DNA of 64,000 nucleotides from Achatina immaculata (GCA_009760885.1 CM019713.1:5896996-5960995); one strand, 5' to 3'; positions 31,841 through 42,145 are shown, counted from the first letter of the stretch. Translations and numbers: made by a program. The notes: a model not told the origin generated them from the sequence alone.

Positions 31841-32870
31841 AGAATATATACTATAGATGAAGACTGTCCTTTTTGGCAAATCAGTAACTCATAACTGACA
31901 TACATACATAGGGGTGTCTTAATATGTCTGACCAAGACCCTGTCCCACCTCTCCATGATGAAAGGAAATATGTGAGAGCAGAATAAGAAAGGAAATTAGA
32001 TCGATCTTTTGGTACTTTCATTATCAAGTCGCTCTGACTTGTGGCCTTTTAACTCCTCTCTCTCTCTCTACCCCGCGACCCTCTCCTAAAAAAATAAAGC
32101 CCCAAAACTCTTGTAATCAAGGATGAATGCTGAAAATAATCTGATTTTCTCCTACATTTTGCGGCTAAAGCAGGCTTAAGTAATAGATTGCTAATGATAA
32201 TCTCGTCCCAAAGAGAACGACATTTTTCATTTTAGACACTGTCTAGTCTGCTCCAGTGCTCATGACGACTGCCTGCACACGGCTTTTGTACTTTTCATGT
32301 TAAATGTTTATAATATACAGTACTTTTATGGTGAGAATATAATTTAAACTATTTCAAAAGTATGTTACACAAATTTGGACAAATGTACCAGTACTGAAGT
32401 AGCTTATGGCTTCGTTCATTATTTGCTATCCTTGAAAGCCGTACCACTTTTATTTATTAAGTAAAGGACTTAACTGATAAGTATTTTGTTTTTAAAATAT
32501 CACTGTGACACACCTCTCCAGACACACAAACATGCCAGCTGAGTTTCAGTTGTTGACTCACTTCTAACATCTCTTTCATAACAGTGGCAAGGATGGATAT
32601 TAACGTTCCCTGTACTATTCGTCATTTCAGTAATTACAATATATTTACGTCAAATTCCACTACTGGCATCACATACGTACATTAACGTGTTGCAGCCTTA
32701 CCACACGCTGTGCTTTCTTTCTTTCTTTCCATTGTCTGCTACTGCTCCAGTGATTATTTGCATCTTGCGGGGGATTTGTGCCTGGCCTAATACATGGGAT
32801 GTTGCCTGACACACTGTCATATGTTATCTTCTCTCTAACAAAACCCATCACCAGTGTTACCATTAGGCTA
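31841..32870. other. Unassigned stretch
   Basis: AT-rich DNA with a (CT)n tract near 32055-32069. No gene recognised. Confidence 0.5.
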
Positions 32871-32999
32871 GGCAGTGGCAGTGGTTCCCAGCCTTTTCAC
32901 ACCCAAGGACCAATTTTTTCCATTACTTACAAGTTGCTGGACTATTAGCTTATATGCAGTATGGTTATGGCATTTTGTTTTTATTCTGCACATTCATTC

Positions 33000-33363
33000 A
33001 TTTGTATGTCCCTTGCGGAACTTTGCCTCCCAAACAGCTCTCCTGTAGGCCTCTCGGTTGTGAGCAAGACGGCCTGCTGCTGCTGCGTCCATTTGCAGAT
33101 CGTCAACGATTTCTTGCAGCCATCTTCGTTTTGGTCTTCCTCTTTTTCTTTTTCCCATTATTTATCCCTCCAATATGGTCTTCTCTAAATTATCATGACG
33201 TTTAATGTGTCCAAAATATTTAAGTTTTCTCTCTTTAATCCTTTTTACTAGCCAGCCTTCTTCAATATTAAGCTCTTGTAGTATAGATATATTTGTTCTT
33301 TTTTGTGTCCACGATATTTGGAGAACTCTTCTGTAGCATTTACATTCAAAGGCATTAATCACT
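33000..33363 (-). pseudogene. 5'-truncated LINE 3' end
   Basis: The minus strand begins in 'NAFECKCYRRVLQISWTQK' and reads 'NIEEGWLVKRIKERKLKYF', then 'RHDNLEKTILEG'. A frameshift leads to the last block, and the tail is (AATG)n near 33000. Same family as the copy at 34476-35117 but shorter. Confidence 0.9.
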
Positions 33364-33418
33364 AATCTGCCACAGACTACAGCTAATCTTCACTGTTATG
33401 ACAATCATAGAACGTTAA
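33364..33418 (-). repeat. 55-bp arm of a large inverted repeat, left
   Basis: The reverse complement reads 'AACGTTCTATGATTGTCATA' through 'GGCAGATTAGTGATTA'. It matches 34353-34410 with about one mismatch. In both places it lies directly or closely upstream of a LINE of the same family. Confidence 0.9.
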
Positions 33419-33754
33419 CTGCACAAGGGCAGTTAATATCAAATCGATAACACAGACGCGGATTCCCTGATAATGCATAGGACTACAGGGTGAAAAGCAC
33501 TGGGCTAGTGTACAGTTCTGATCTTTGACGGGCACGGCCATAAACAGATTAGTTAGTCTTATCTAGGGTGCAAAGCTGCTTGAATCCGGTCCTGTATCAG
33601 TCTTACTCTGTGACGCCCAATGCCTCTGCTTGCCTTAGTTCTGACGCTAGTATACGCCCTTGTAGATGGCTGATTTGGCCTCATTTTGGTCAAATGTCTT
33701 TTCGCTGTTTATATATTGTATCTTCACTAATGTATCCCTTTTTCTCACTTTGGT

Positions 33755-33970
33755 TCAGTGTCCAGTTCAACATGCACATCCGTTAGCGCAGTCATCTCTT
33801 TCCATCTTCCTCGACCGTCCGTGTCTCGAATCAAGTCGATAACAGATTTTCTTGCCAAACCATGCAGTCAGACCGTCCAGGTATTTCTGTCTTCTCCGCC
33901 TTCTCTGCCTTTTGCCATTTATCTTTCCGGTGCAACGTCTCGAATTTAAACATTCAATTTTTTCCATGTT
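33755..33970 (-). pseudogene. LINE C-terminal fragment
   Basis: The minus strand reads 'RRCTGKINGKRQRRRRRQK' then 'YLDGLTAW'. After a frameshift comes 'DTDGRGRWKEMTALTDVHV'. This is the GK-GKR-RGRQ...YLD-L / DR-RW--M---V tail of a LINE lineage also seen at 62701-62979. Confidence 0.75.
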
Positions 33971-34352
33971 CGTTTACCAAAATACCAGTTAGAAAAAGGA
34001 ATTACACAGAGTGAAGGCGAATTTGTTGACAAAATGGTGCTGCTGAAAATATCTCTGATTCGAATTCCTGGTAGAATAACTATTTAATCGAAGCCGACTT
34101 ATCGATCTGTGGGAATGTATACCCATAGGAGTTCGTTATGAAGGTGTTTCATGAAACGGAAAATCTTATATTTATATAACTGTTTAATATGCATCACCCG
34201 TAACAAATTTTGCGTGGAGTTGGTCGCAATAGCGGAGAATGTGGCCTTTATGTTACGGACAATGTAGTAAGAATCATTATTTATGGAATATTTAAGTTTT
34301 GGTTGCCAATTTGGGGTGGGAAGTATTTTTCTCAGGTAGTGATTCTGACAAA
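33971..34352. other. Unassigned spacer between inverted-repeat arms
   Basis: No element recognised. Confidence 0.45.
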
Positions 34353-34412
34353 CGTTCTATGATTGTCATAACAGTGAAGATTAGCTGTAGGCTGTGGCAG
34401 ATTAGTGATTAG
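34353..34412 (+). repeat. Large inverted repeat arm, right
   Basis: Counterpart of 33364-33418 on the opposite strand. Confidence 0.9.
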
Positions 34413-34475
34413 GATGAGAAAATTTAAGTATAGGGGCTCGGAGTGAAAAAAAAAAATCCCTCTGTAAACAGCACG

Positions 34476-35117
34476 GCAACTGAAATATGTATCAATGAGG
34501 AAAAACTGGAAGAAGTGGAGAGTTTTGAATATCTTGGATCACTACTAACTAATAATGGAGATACAATGAGGGAAATTAAAAGGAGGACATCTATTGCTCT
34601 TCAGAAAGTAAAACAAATAAAGATTCTGTGGAGAGGAGCAGACAGAACTACAAAAATAAGATTTTTAAGGGCATGTATCTTTCCCATCGCAACATATGCC
34701 TGTGCGACCTGGACACTTAACAAAACAGCTGAGAAACACATAAATGCCTTTGAATGTAAATGCTATAGAAGAGTTCTCCAAATATCGTGGACACAAAAAA
34801 GAACAAATATATCTATACTACAAGAGCTTAATATTGGAGAAGGCTGGCTAGTAAAGAGGATTAAAGAGAGAAAACTTAAATATTTTGGACACATTAAACG
34901 TCATGATAATTTAGGGAAGACCGTATTGGAAGGATACATAATGGGAAAAAGAAAAAGAGGAAGACCGAAACGAAGATGGCTGCAAGACATCGTTGATGAT
35001 CTGGAAATGGATGCAGCAGCAGCAGGCCATCTTGCTCACAACCGAGAGGCCTACAGGAGTGCTGTTAGGGAGGCAAAGTTCCGCAAGGGACATGCAAAGG
35101 AATGAATGAATGAATGA
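34476..35117 (+). mobile_element. Young 5'-truncated LINE with intact frame and target duplication
   Basis: One uninterrupted frame covers 'ICINEEKLEEVESFEYLGS', 'TTKIRFLRACIFPIATYAC', 'NAFECKCYRRVLQISWTQK', 'LVKRIKERKLKYFGHIKRH', 'GKRKRGRPKRRWLQDIVDD' and 'REAYRSAVREAKFRKGHAK', then a stop and a (GAAT)n tail. A 10-bp direct repeat AAACAGCACG flanks it (34466-34475 and 35118-35127). It is the best reference for the family in this window. It encodes only the region after the RT catalytic core, so it is not autonomous. Confidence 0.93.
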
Positions 35118-35214
35118 AAACAGCACGTTTTTTAAGTTTGTTTGGTCTTTGTAACAAAAAGCTGTATAGTCATTGTGAAGATAATTATTAGAGAGCAGTA
35201 ATACAATTCATACC

Positions 35215-35655
35215 CCGCCCACAGTAACATTCAAGGCAACGAAGGTTAGCCGGACTGACAAAAGAGGGAGAAAGAATGCAGCAGACCAACAGAAGCACAA
35301 CAAATGGATGAAACAACATCCCAAAGCCAAAACAGATGACGAATACTATGAACTCTCCAGAAACGACTAAGTGATAATCTTTCTACTAAGAACAGAATAC
35401 TACAGGCTGAGACATCATCTATACTAAAAGCTGAAAATTGACACAGCAAATCTATACGCCAGCGGCAAAGAGCAACAGACTCCAGCTCACATCCTCCAGA
35501 GTTTCCAGCCACACAACCCGCTCAGGCAACGGACTTGGTCAGACCCCAGCCCCCTACAAGAAAAGAACCCCTATAGCGACTCTGGAAACCCGAGATGAAC
35601 TGCTACCCTTGTGAGAGAGACTAGTGTCGAGGTCTGAGCGAACGAGAAGAAGAAG
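35215..35655 (+). pseudogene. RNase H LINE C-terminus with (GAA)n tail
   Basis: The plus strand reads 'HSNIQGNEG', the RNase H block. With stops it goes on to 'DDEYYELSRND', 'LLRTEYYRLRHHLY', 'GKEQQTPAHILQSFQPHNP' and 'LRQRTWSDPSPLQEK', the usual L-R--H-RL--H / HIL--C-----LR tail of an RNase H LINE. The expected Cys of the C-terminal zinc motif is Phe here. It ends in GAAGAAGAAGA at about 35643-35655. It is a different family from 4878-6856. Confidence 0.8.
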
Positions 35656-35832
35656 ATAACTACAAAGGAATCAGGTCATATACAAGGAGACATATGGGTA
35701 TAAATCAGAAGGGGCGTGGACCCTTACTAAGTTTTAACCTAAGGGCCTGGGCTGTGGTTAACCCGATACCAGCCATAATGATAAATAATGTAGCAGGATA
35801 CTATCATTTAACCAACGTAATAAGCGATTTCA

Positions 35833-36152
35833 TGTAATCTATGTACTGTACTACAAGAATTTAATACTGAAGACGGTTGGTTAGTAAAGAAGATTAAACA
35901 GAGGAAACTTAAGTATTTTGGATATATTAAACATCATGAGAATTTGGAGAAGGTAGTCTTGGAAGGGTGCATAATGGGAGAGAGACAGACAGACAGACAG
36001 AGACAGAGAGAGAAACCAAGGCGAAGATGGCAACAAGACATTGTTATGATTTGCGAATCATCAGCAGGGCATCTTACTTGCAACCAAGAGGCTTTCAAAA
36101 GAGCTGTTAAGGAGGCAAAGTTCCGATGGGAAATGCTAACGGATGAATGATT
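35833..36152 (+). pseudogene. Short LINE copy with long target duplication
   Basis: The 3' ~320 bp of the RTE-like family: 'LEEDGWLVKKIKQRKLKYF'-like, then 'MGERQTDRQRQREKPRRRW', then 'EAFKRAVKEAKFRWEM'. Direct repeats of 29 bp (35804-35832 and 36153-36181, about 25 of 29 identical) flank it and look like the target duplication. The Lys/Arg-rich GKRKRGRP codons have become a (GACA)n tract (35979-36010). Confidence 0.9.
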
Positions 36153-36519
36153 TCATTTGACCGATGTAATAAACGATTTCAGTCTACAACAAGTGGTAGC
36201 GAAATATGCCACGCCAAAAAGCAACTATCCATAATAAATGCATTTTTCTTATTTCACTCTGCACAATTCTACTGATATTTGCCACCTACCAGACTCGCCC
36301 TTGAACTATCAACAACGAAGAGACCAAGAGTTAACAGAGAAACGACGCCTCTGTCACTGTCTGTCTTTTTCTCATTTATCGAGATATCAACCGTAATCTC
36401 ATGAATCCAGAGATAAGCCCGGATAGGCATATGAATTATTCATAAACGATGTCTTCTGAAAAAAAGGACGAACTTCCTTGAAACCCGGACTGGAAATAGT
36501 GCTTGATTTTTGTATTCAG

Positions 36520-36780
36520 AATATTATCAGTGTCTGATGAATGGGCACGTGACTCGGAAGAGGACGTCAAGGGATTTATACCAAATTCCTGGGGGTTGGT
36601 TTCCTCCGGAACTGGGTTTGATCTAATCCCAGATGAGGTAAAACTGCTTCAGAAAGTTGGAGGAATACGACTTTTAAAATGCATTGTGCGGGGCATCTGT
36701 CCTTATTCTATTAATTTGAAAGTCTTAAATGGAGAGGAACATTTTTTTGATAAATCTTCTTTCCCTAATGATGTCAAATG
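36520..36780 (+). CDS. Candidate isolated coding exon, unknown product
   Basis: This is a 261-bp segment preceded by a pyrimidine-rich acceptor (TTGATTTTTGTATTCAG) and followed by a GTAATA donor. It is open in one frame across its whole length and symmetric in phase. The frame reads 'LSVSDEWARDSEEDVKGF', 'IPNSWGLVSSGTGFDLIPD', 'KVGGIRLLKCIVRGICPYS' and 'NLKVLNGEEHFFDKSSFPN'. Composition is protein-like and not repetitive, unlike most frames here. I recognise no family. It could equally be a chance frame in an unrecognised repeat. Confidence 0.2.
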
Positions 36781-36914
36781 GTAATATTTTAAAGGGGTTA
36801 TGACTAATAGATTCCGGATATAGATTCCGGACAAGTTCATCAATACGTTCAGCGTCTTCCACGAAAGAAATATCTCGGCAAGGTGCTCGTACTCCGTAGC
36901 ACCGCCAAGAACGT

Positions 36915-37065
36915 TGACTAATGGAAGCGATGGAGGGCTGGGGCAGAACCTACGATCTCCAGTTGGGTGGCCACGTTGATATCGCTTTGGCCACTCCCGA
37001 TCCGTCCCGCGGCCATATCAACAGCTTCCACTTCTTGGTGCCCCCTCTCTTTAAAATGGCATCTT
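36915..37065 (-). mobile_element. Possible SINE head, minus strand
   Basis: On the minus strand 'GTGGCCAAAGCGATATCAAC', 'CAACTGGAGATCGTAGGTTC' and a nearby TGCCCC resemble a tRNA-like A/B box arrangement of a type not otherwise seen here. Weak. Confidence 0.3.
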
Positions 37066-37490
37066 ATTCTCTCTGGAAAGATGACATTTTCTCCTGAAAG
37101 TTTAGCTCTCGAAAATGTTCTATGTGAATATGTATGAGATTTCCTCAAGGGAACAGGAATATGGACAGCCCAGAGGAGACACAGAGAACAAAGAGGATGT
37201 TGAGAAATAGAGATCTCACTTGGGCAAGAGCGGGAAAAAAGGAGTAGAAAGACAGGCGTTTGTGAAAACCCTTGCGGAAGCCTCATATACCTTGGGCACC
37301 TAAATGTTCAGAGAGAGAAGTTTAGGAGATTTATTTCCCTCAATCAGCTGATAATTTTACAGGACATAACTTATATTGCATATCAATCTTTTATCCTCAC
37401 ATAATTTATGGATGCATATCAATCTTATCTCCAACGCAAATTGTGTTTTTTTTCCCAAAGTATGTGAACAAATGGTATATTAGTTTATTT
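37066..37490. other. Unassigned stretch
   Basis: No gene recognised. A short near-duplication ('GCATATCAATCTT') lies at 37378 and 37413. Confidence 0.45.
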
Positions 37491-37492
37491 CA

Positions 37493-37710
37493 CTAGTTCT
37501 TAACCTGGAGTCCACCAACTTCCAGGGGGTGCACGGAAGGAGTTTTGGGGTTCAAGGATAAACAAACAGATTGGTTCCATGAAAAAGAAGGAAAAAAAAA
37601 TCTTAGCATCACTTTGATTCTGTTTATTGGTTTATTTTTAATAATGAGTTCACAGCTGTTCTCAGGCTCAAAAGCGGGCACAGGGCCAACAAAAGGTTGA
37701 GAACAACTGG
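37493..37710. mobile_element. hAT-like MITE, ~218 bp
   Basis: The left end resembles CTAGTTCTTAACCTGGAGTC. The reverse complement of the right end is CCAGTTGTTCTCAACCTTTT. The termini are of the AGTTGTTCTCAACC type. No clean 8-bp duplication is visible. Confidence 0.55.
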
Positions 37711-38395
37711 TCAGATTTATCTGTCCACTCTTGGAATAGCACTAATTCCACACGCAATCCGCCCAGGATACTTTCTAAACAATCTCACACCAGCTTGCGC
37801 AAAGAAAGCGAGAAAGCTTAAGTAAAATTATCACATAAAGGCACCGGAAAGACAGGCACCGATATCTTTACTAGAACAGCCGTTGTGATGACCACCAGAT
37901 GGGAGGAGAGGCAGGACAAAGGACAGCACGGTGGACAACAGTAGAAATTGAGATGAACAGCATGAAACACACTTATACTGAGGGTAGTTTACCCAGTCGC
38001 CAGGAATCAGAAGGAGTCTTTTGTTTGCTTCGTGAATGGGTGGACGGATAGGTAGATGGGTGGGTAGACGGGTGGATGGATGGATGGGTGGATGCTAACA
38101 TTTGATCTCTTCTTAATAAACAAACTTTACGAGTATAACGCGAGTAACACAAAAGGCTCGGAGAGTTTCCACAAACGCTTTTTTGTCCCCCAGTGGCTTC
38201 TTGAAGCAATTACCGAAACTTTCACAAATACCACTGCGCTGACTTCTGTAGTTTTTTGTAATCTTTATATAAAGCAATATTCAATTCAATTGCCTTTGCA
38301 GCAACATTACCTATTTTGCCTATATATTCAGCCTTGTGATAGTCATGCATTTGTCACGTATATATGACCTTTTTATATTTATATAATTCATTTAG

Positions 38396-38435
<40 letters not shown>

Positions 38436-38550
38436 CCTGTTTGCGTGCCTGATCATTGTGGTCAAATGTATCCATTTCTACATGTAATTATTTCTGTATT
38501 TGTCTGCCTATGGCTGTGTGTGGTTTACCTGAGTACAAACGAGAAGCTAG
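37711..38550. other. Unassigned stretch with microsatellites
   Basis: It holds a GGATGGATGGGTGG tract (38038-38095) and a (CT)n tract (38402-38432). No gene recognised. Confidence 0.5.
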
Positions 38551-38552
38551 AA

Positions 38553-39140
38553 AACAGTGATACGCTACAGATACCCAGGGCAAGTACTAACAGAAGATGG
38601 GAGATGTGAGACGGAGATAAAGAGAAGAACAGGAATGGAATGCAAGACACACATTCAGCACCACTAAGACAATGCTGTTATCCAGGAATCTATCCATAAA
38701 AACAAAAATGAGATTTGTAAAGCACTATATCTGGGAGTAGAAACCTGAAGAGAGTGATAAATGCAGCAGAAATGTGAATCTACAGGAAAGTAAGTCATAC
38801 ATCATGGAACATGAAAAGAACAAATGTACACATATTAGAACAACTACAAATTCAGCGTGAATGTCTGAAAGAATAAAACAAGCGAGGATCAAGAAAATAA
38901 AATACTTTGGCTGCACCAAAAGACACAGTAATATTCTGAAGATTACACTGTACGGAAAGGTTGAAGGAAAAAAAAAGTAAGAGACAGACAGAGATGTAGA
39001 CGGGAAGATAACATACTAGAGTGGACAGGATACAGCAAGGCTGAGCGCACCATCAAGGCGAGGAAGAAAGAGGAAGATGCAGATTCATTACCACCAACAT
39101 TCGCTCTGGAGGCGGCACACGATGATGATTTTAAAATAAT
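38553..39140 (+). pseudogene. Heavily decayed LINE C-terminal region
   Basis: The plus strand reads 'GQVLTEDGRCETEIKRRTG' (post-RT block), then in shifted frames 'RVINAAEM', 'KRTNVHILEQLQIQRECLK' and 'EEDADSLPPTFALEAAHDD' near the end. Order and motifs match a LINE tail, with stops roughly every 15-30 codons. A different, older lineage than 34476-35117. Confidence 0.7.
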
Positions 39141-39234
39141 ATAATTCGTTAACGAAACGGTTTGCGTTACTATGTGCTTCCACCTGTGAGTGTATGAAGA
39201 GAGCATTCGCAGATAGAGATGATCTTCTTCTTCT

Positions 39235-39344
39235 TTTCTGAAACTTGGAGCTGGTATTCTTTGCAGCCGATGTGGTGAAGACGTTGAGTTACATCGTCGT
39301 CTCTGCTTGGGAACAGGTTATGGCGGCTATTTTGTTTTTATCTG
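39235..39344 (+). repeat. Family A fragment
   Basis: 'TTCTTTGCAGCCGATGTGGT' and 'CTTGGGAACAGGTTATGGCG' match 28480-28550. A TTC tract precedes it (39224-39235). Confidence 0.65.
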
Positions 39345-39590
39345 CGCTAAGGGACTAAGTAAGGCGACAATATTCACCCCTGACGGACCCCTTGTTTTAT
39401 GTCAAACCAAGTTGTTGTTTCACCATTTATTCTTTTACTGCTGCTTGTTGGTCTAGATATAGCAGTGATATTAATTGTATCACATGTGTTGGAAATCCCA
39501 TTTTTTCCATTGTTTCCGAAAGTTTCTGGTTTTGTACACAATCAAATGCTTTTGAATACTCAACAAAAGTTAAATATAGAACAGATCATG
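39345..39590 (-). pseudogene. LINE reverse transcriptase palm fragment
   Basis: The minus strand reads 'TFVEYSKAFDCVQNQKLSE', 'KMGFPTHVIQLISLLYLDQ' and, after one frameshift, 'RINGETTTWFDIKQGVRQG' followed by 'ILSPYLV'. These are RT blocks with the first catalytic Asp (KAFD) and the GVRQG motif. The piece is flanked on both sides by the family A motif 'GCTTGGGAACAGGTTATGGC' (39303 and 39643), which suggests insertion into or recombination within family A. Confidence 0.88.
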
Positions 39591-39639
39591 CTTGCCCCTA
39601 AAAATCTTATTTTTCTGCTTGAAATCTGCTTAAAATCTT

Positions 39640-39726
39640 CTGCTTGGGAACAGGTTATGGCGGCTACTGTTAGGAATGCTGTACACGATGCTGTACCTCA
39701 ACGTCTTCTTCTTCTTCTTCTGTTTG
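39640..39726 (+). repeat. Family A fragment
   Basis: It repeats the 39303 motif, then 'CGATGCTGTACCTCAACGTC' and a (TTC)n tract at 39700-39720. Confidence 0.55.
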
Positions 39727-40048
39727 AAGAAAAAGAACAAATATATCCACACTACAGGAACTTAATAATGAAGAAGGTTGGCTAGTAAAGAAGAGTAAAG
39801 AGAGAAAACTTAAATATTTTGGACACATTAAACCTCATGAGAATTTAGAGAAACAGTCTTGGAAGGATACACAAGGGCAAAAAGAAAGAGAGGAAGACCA
39901 AGGCGAAGATGGCTGCAAGACATCCTTGATAACCTACAAATGGATGCATCAGCAGCAGGGCATCTTGCTTACAACGGAAAGGCCTACAGGAGAGCTGTTA
40001 GGGAGCTAAAGTTCCTCAAGGGACATGCAAATGACTGACTTACTGAGT
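39727..40048 (+). pseudogene. Short LINE copy inserted between family A segments
   Basis: The plus strand carries 'KRTNISILQEL'-like sequence, 'EEGWLVKKSKERKLKYFGH', 'RKRGRPRRRWLQDILDNLQ' and 'KAYRRAVRELKFLKGHAND', ending in a GACT tail. One frameshift lies near 39850. Family A sequence is on both sides. Confidence 0.88.
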
Positions 40049-40049
40049 G

Positions 40050-40430
40050 CAGCTCAAAAGCAAGGGTTTGCAATACTTCTTTAGCAGATTCCTCCACCAT
40101 GGGAACTATTGCGATCCCTTTCCCGTTAGCCTGTTATTAGGGGTTACCAAAGGAGAGGTGGGATAGGATCTTAGTGAGCTATGCTTCGCCAAACCTGACG
40201 CCAGCATGTCATCTATGGGTTGCTGATTGCCAAAACAGACAGCGTCTTCGCCCTTATACACATGGAGACATGCTGTAAGGGCACAGCCATAGGGATCGAA
40301 GCGATCCCTATCCAGTTTGCCTGGCTCAGGATGTTATTGGGGACAACAATATCTATGCAGGGCAGGGTCTTGGTCAGTTATGGCTCACCAACTCGGATGA
40401 AAGCAAATCAGCTACGGGCGAATCACTGAT
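40050..40430 (+). repeat. Family A, two partial copies in tandem
   Basis: 40069-40225 and 40285-40425 both contain the 'GCGATCCC...CCGTTAGCC / CAGTTTGCC...TTATTGGGG' block and the 'GTCTTGGTCAGTTATGGCTC'-type block. The first carries the exact 34-bp interval (about 40173-40206) that corresponds to the 56-kb minisatellite unit. Confidence 0.75.
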
Positions 40431-40974
40431 CGTTGCATATGACCGCGTCTCCATCCCCAACTCATAGAGAAAACGGCATATTGAGAGCGAGTATTGAACA
40501 TAAAGCCCATCTTGTCATTATTCTTAAAGATCATAAAATAGCACAACAAAATAATAATATTACGGGAAGAGATTTGAGAAAAATAATTTCCTTGCACATT
40601 AATCAATATTAAAATCTCCTGCAACAGAGCCCACGCTACGAGCTGAGCTCGATGAAGGGGAGAATCTGATGCGTTAAACATCAACACAAGAGATCTTGTT
40701 TATCCTTTACGTACGTAAACCTGTACGTACAGAAAAAATAAGTCTTTTGTCTTGTGTAAAACAGACATTGGAAGATGCCCAGAAACCGAGGGAGGGAGAT
40801 TATGTTGAGAAATACAACAACGTATTGTTTTTTTTTCACTGATTGCGACATCCACGAGATTTCCAGAACGTCAGATCACGGGGACATACTGGTCGTCTTT
40901 GTGAGCAGTAGCAATAGCCCTTCCAATAGAGTCCTCTTGTGTACTACTTTCATTGTTCAGTAACACAGCAGCCA
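40431..40974. other. Unassigned stretch
   Basis: No gene or element recognised. Confidence 0.45.
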
Positions 40975-41263
40975 CATAGACATGCGCCAACTAACCGCTG
41001 AACGAGTTGCTTCCCTTTAAACTTACGGTCCAAGTCCCACAAGTGTATGTTACTGAAGAAATTAATGAAGGCGAACAGTAAATATGGAGTAGACCAGCTT
41101 CGTTCCCGAACTCCGTCCTCTTTGGTTGTCCGCTTCCTATTTCACATTTTTCTTGCTGCCACGGAAACTTTCAACTTCTGAAGTGATATTTCCTTTTTTT
41201 TTTTTTTTTCATTAAATTTTTTTTTTCCGGCTTTAAACGGAACTCACTTCTCAGGTGCATATG

Positions 41264-41535
41264 TAGGCGTGCAGATGTGTATGTAAGATGTGTATGTTAG
41301 ATGTGTGTGTAAGATGTGTATGTAAGATGTGTATGTAAGATGTGTATGTAAGATGTGTATGTTAGATGTGTATGTAAGATGTGTATGTAAGATGTATATG
41401 TTAGATGTGTATGAAAGATGTGTATGTAAGATGTGTATGAAAGATGTGTATGTAAGATGTGTGAAAGATGTGTATGTAAGATGTGTACGAAAGATGTGTA
41501 TGTAAGATGTGTATGAAAGATGTGTATGTATAAAT
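41264..41535. repeat. ~12-bp minisatellite in the TIR element
   Basis: The unit GTGTATGTAAGAT has GTTAGAT, GAAAGAT and GTGTGT variants, with about 22 copies. On the minus strand it reads as HTHLTYTSYI repeats, which is an artefact. Confidence 0.9.
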
Positions 41536-41659
41536 TTGTGTACAGCTGAAAAACTATTACAGTACGATTCTTTACTTAATGTGTTTCGATGCATATTGTG
41601 TGATTAGTTTCCACAGAGTTACTGTGCTAATCTGCATTCTGTTAATGGTTTAAAGTGAT

Positions 41660-42145
41660 GGCACACACGTCTCTTCATTTCTCAACATGCAGTAGGCACA
41701 CACGTCTCTTCATTTTTCAACATGTAGTAGGCACACGCGTCTCTTCATTTCTTAACATGTAGTAGGCACACGCGTCTCTTCATTTCTCTACATGTAGTAG
41801 GCACACACGTCTCTTCATTTCTCAACATGCAGTAGGCACACACGTCTCTTCATTTTTCAACATGTAGTAGGCACACGCGTCTCTTCATTTCTCAACATGC
41901 AGTAGGCACACACGTCTCTTCATTTTTCAACACGTAGTAGGCACACGCGTCTCTTCATTTCTTAACATGTAGTAGGCACACGCGTCTCTTCATTTCTCTA
42001 CATGTAGTAGGCACACACGTCTCTTCATTTCTCAACATGTAGTAGGCACACACGTCTCTTCATTTCTCTACATGTAGTAGGCACACGCGTCTCTTCATTT
42101 CTCAACATGTAGTAGGCACACACGTCTCTTCATTTCTCAACATGA
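41660..42145. repeat. 35-bp minisatellite in the TIR element, ~14 copies
   Basis: The unit is CACACACGTCTCTTCATTTC plus TCAACATGTAGTAGG. Variants follow an A-B-C-D order that recurs (starts near 41660 and 41800, with a modified version near 41870), so there is higher-order structure. A single diverged copy of this unit sits at 8233-8268 in the other element copy. Confidence 0.95.

Larger units (their letters stand above)
32879..33502. mobile_element. hAT-like non-autonomous element interrupted by a LINE
   Basis: The left end CAGTGGTTCCCAGCCTTTTC and the reverse complement of the right end CAGTGCTTTTCACCCTGTAG resemble the CAGTGGTTCTCAACC termini common in hAT MITEs. The flanks (GGCAGTGG and GGCTAGTG) do not give a clear 8-bp duplication. 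A minus-strand LINE fragment (33000-33363) lies inside. Confidence 0.55.
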
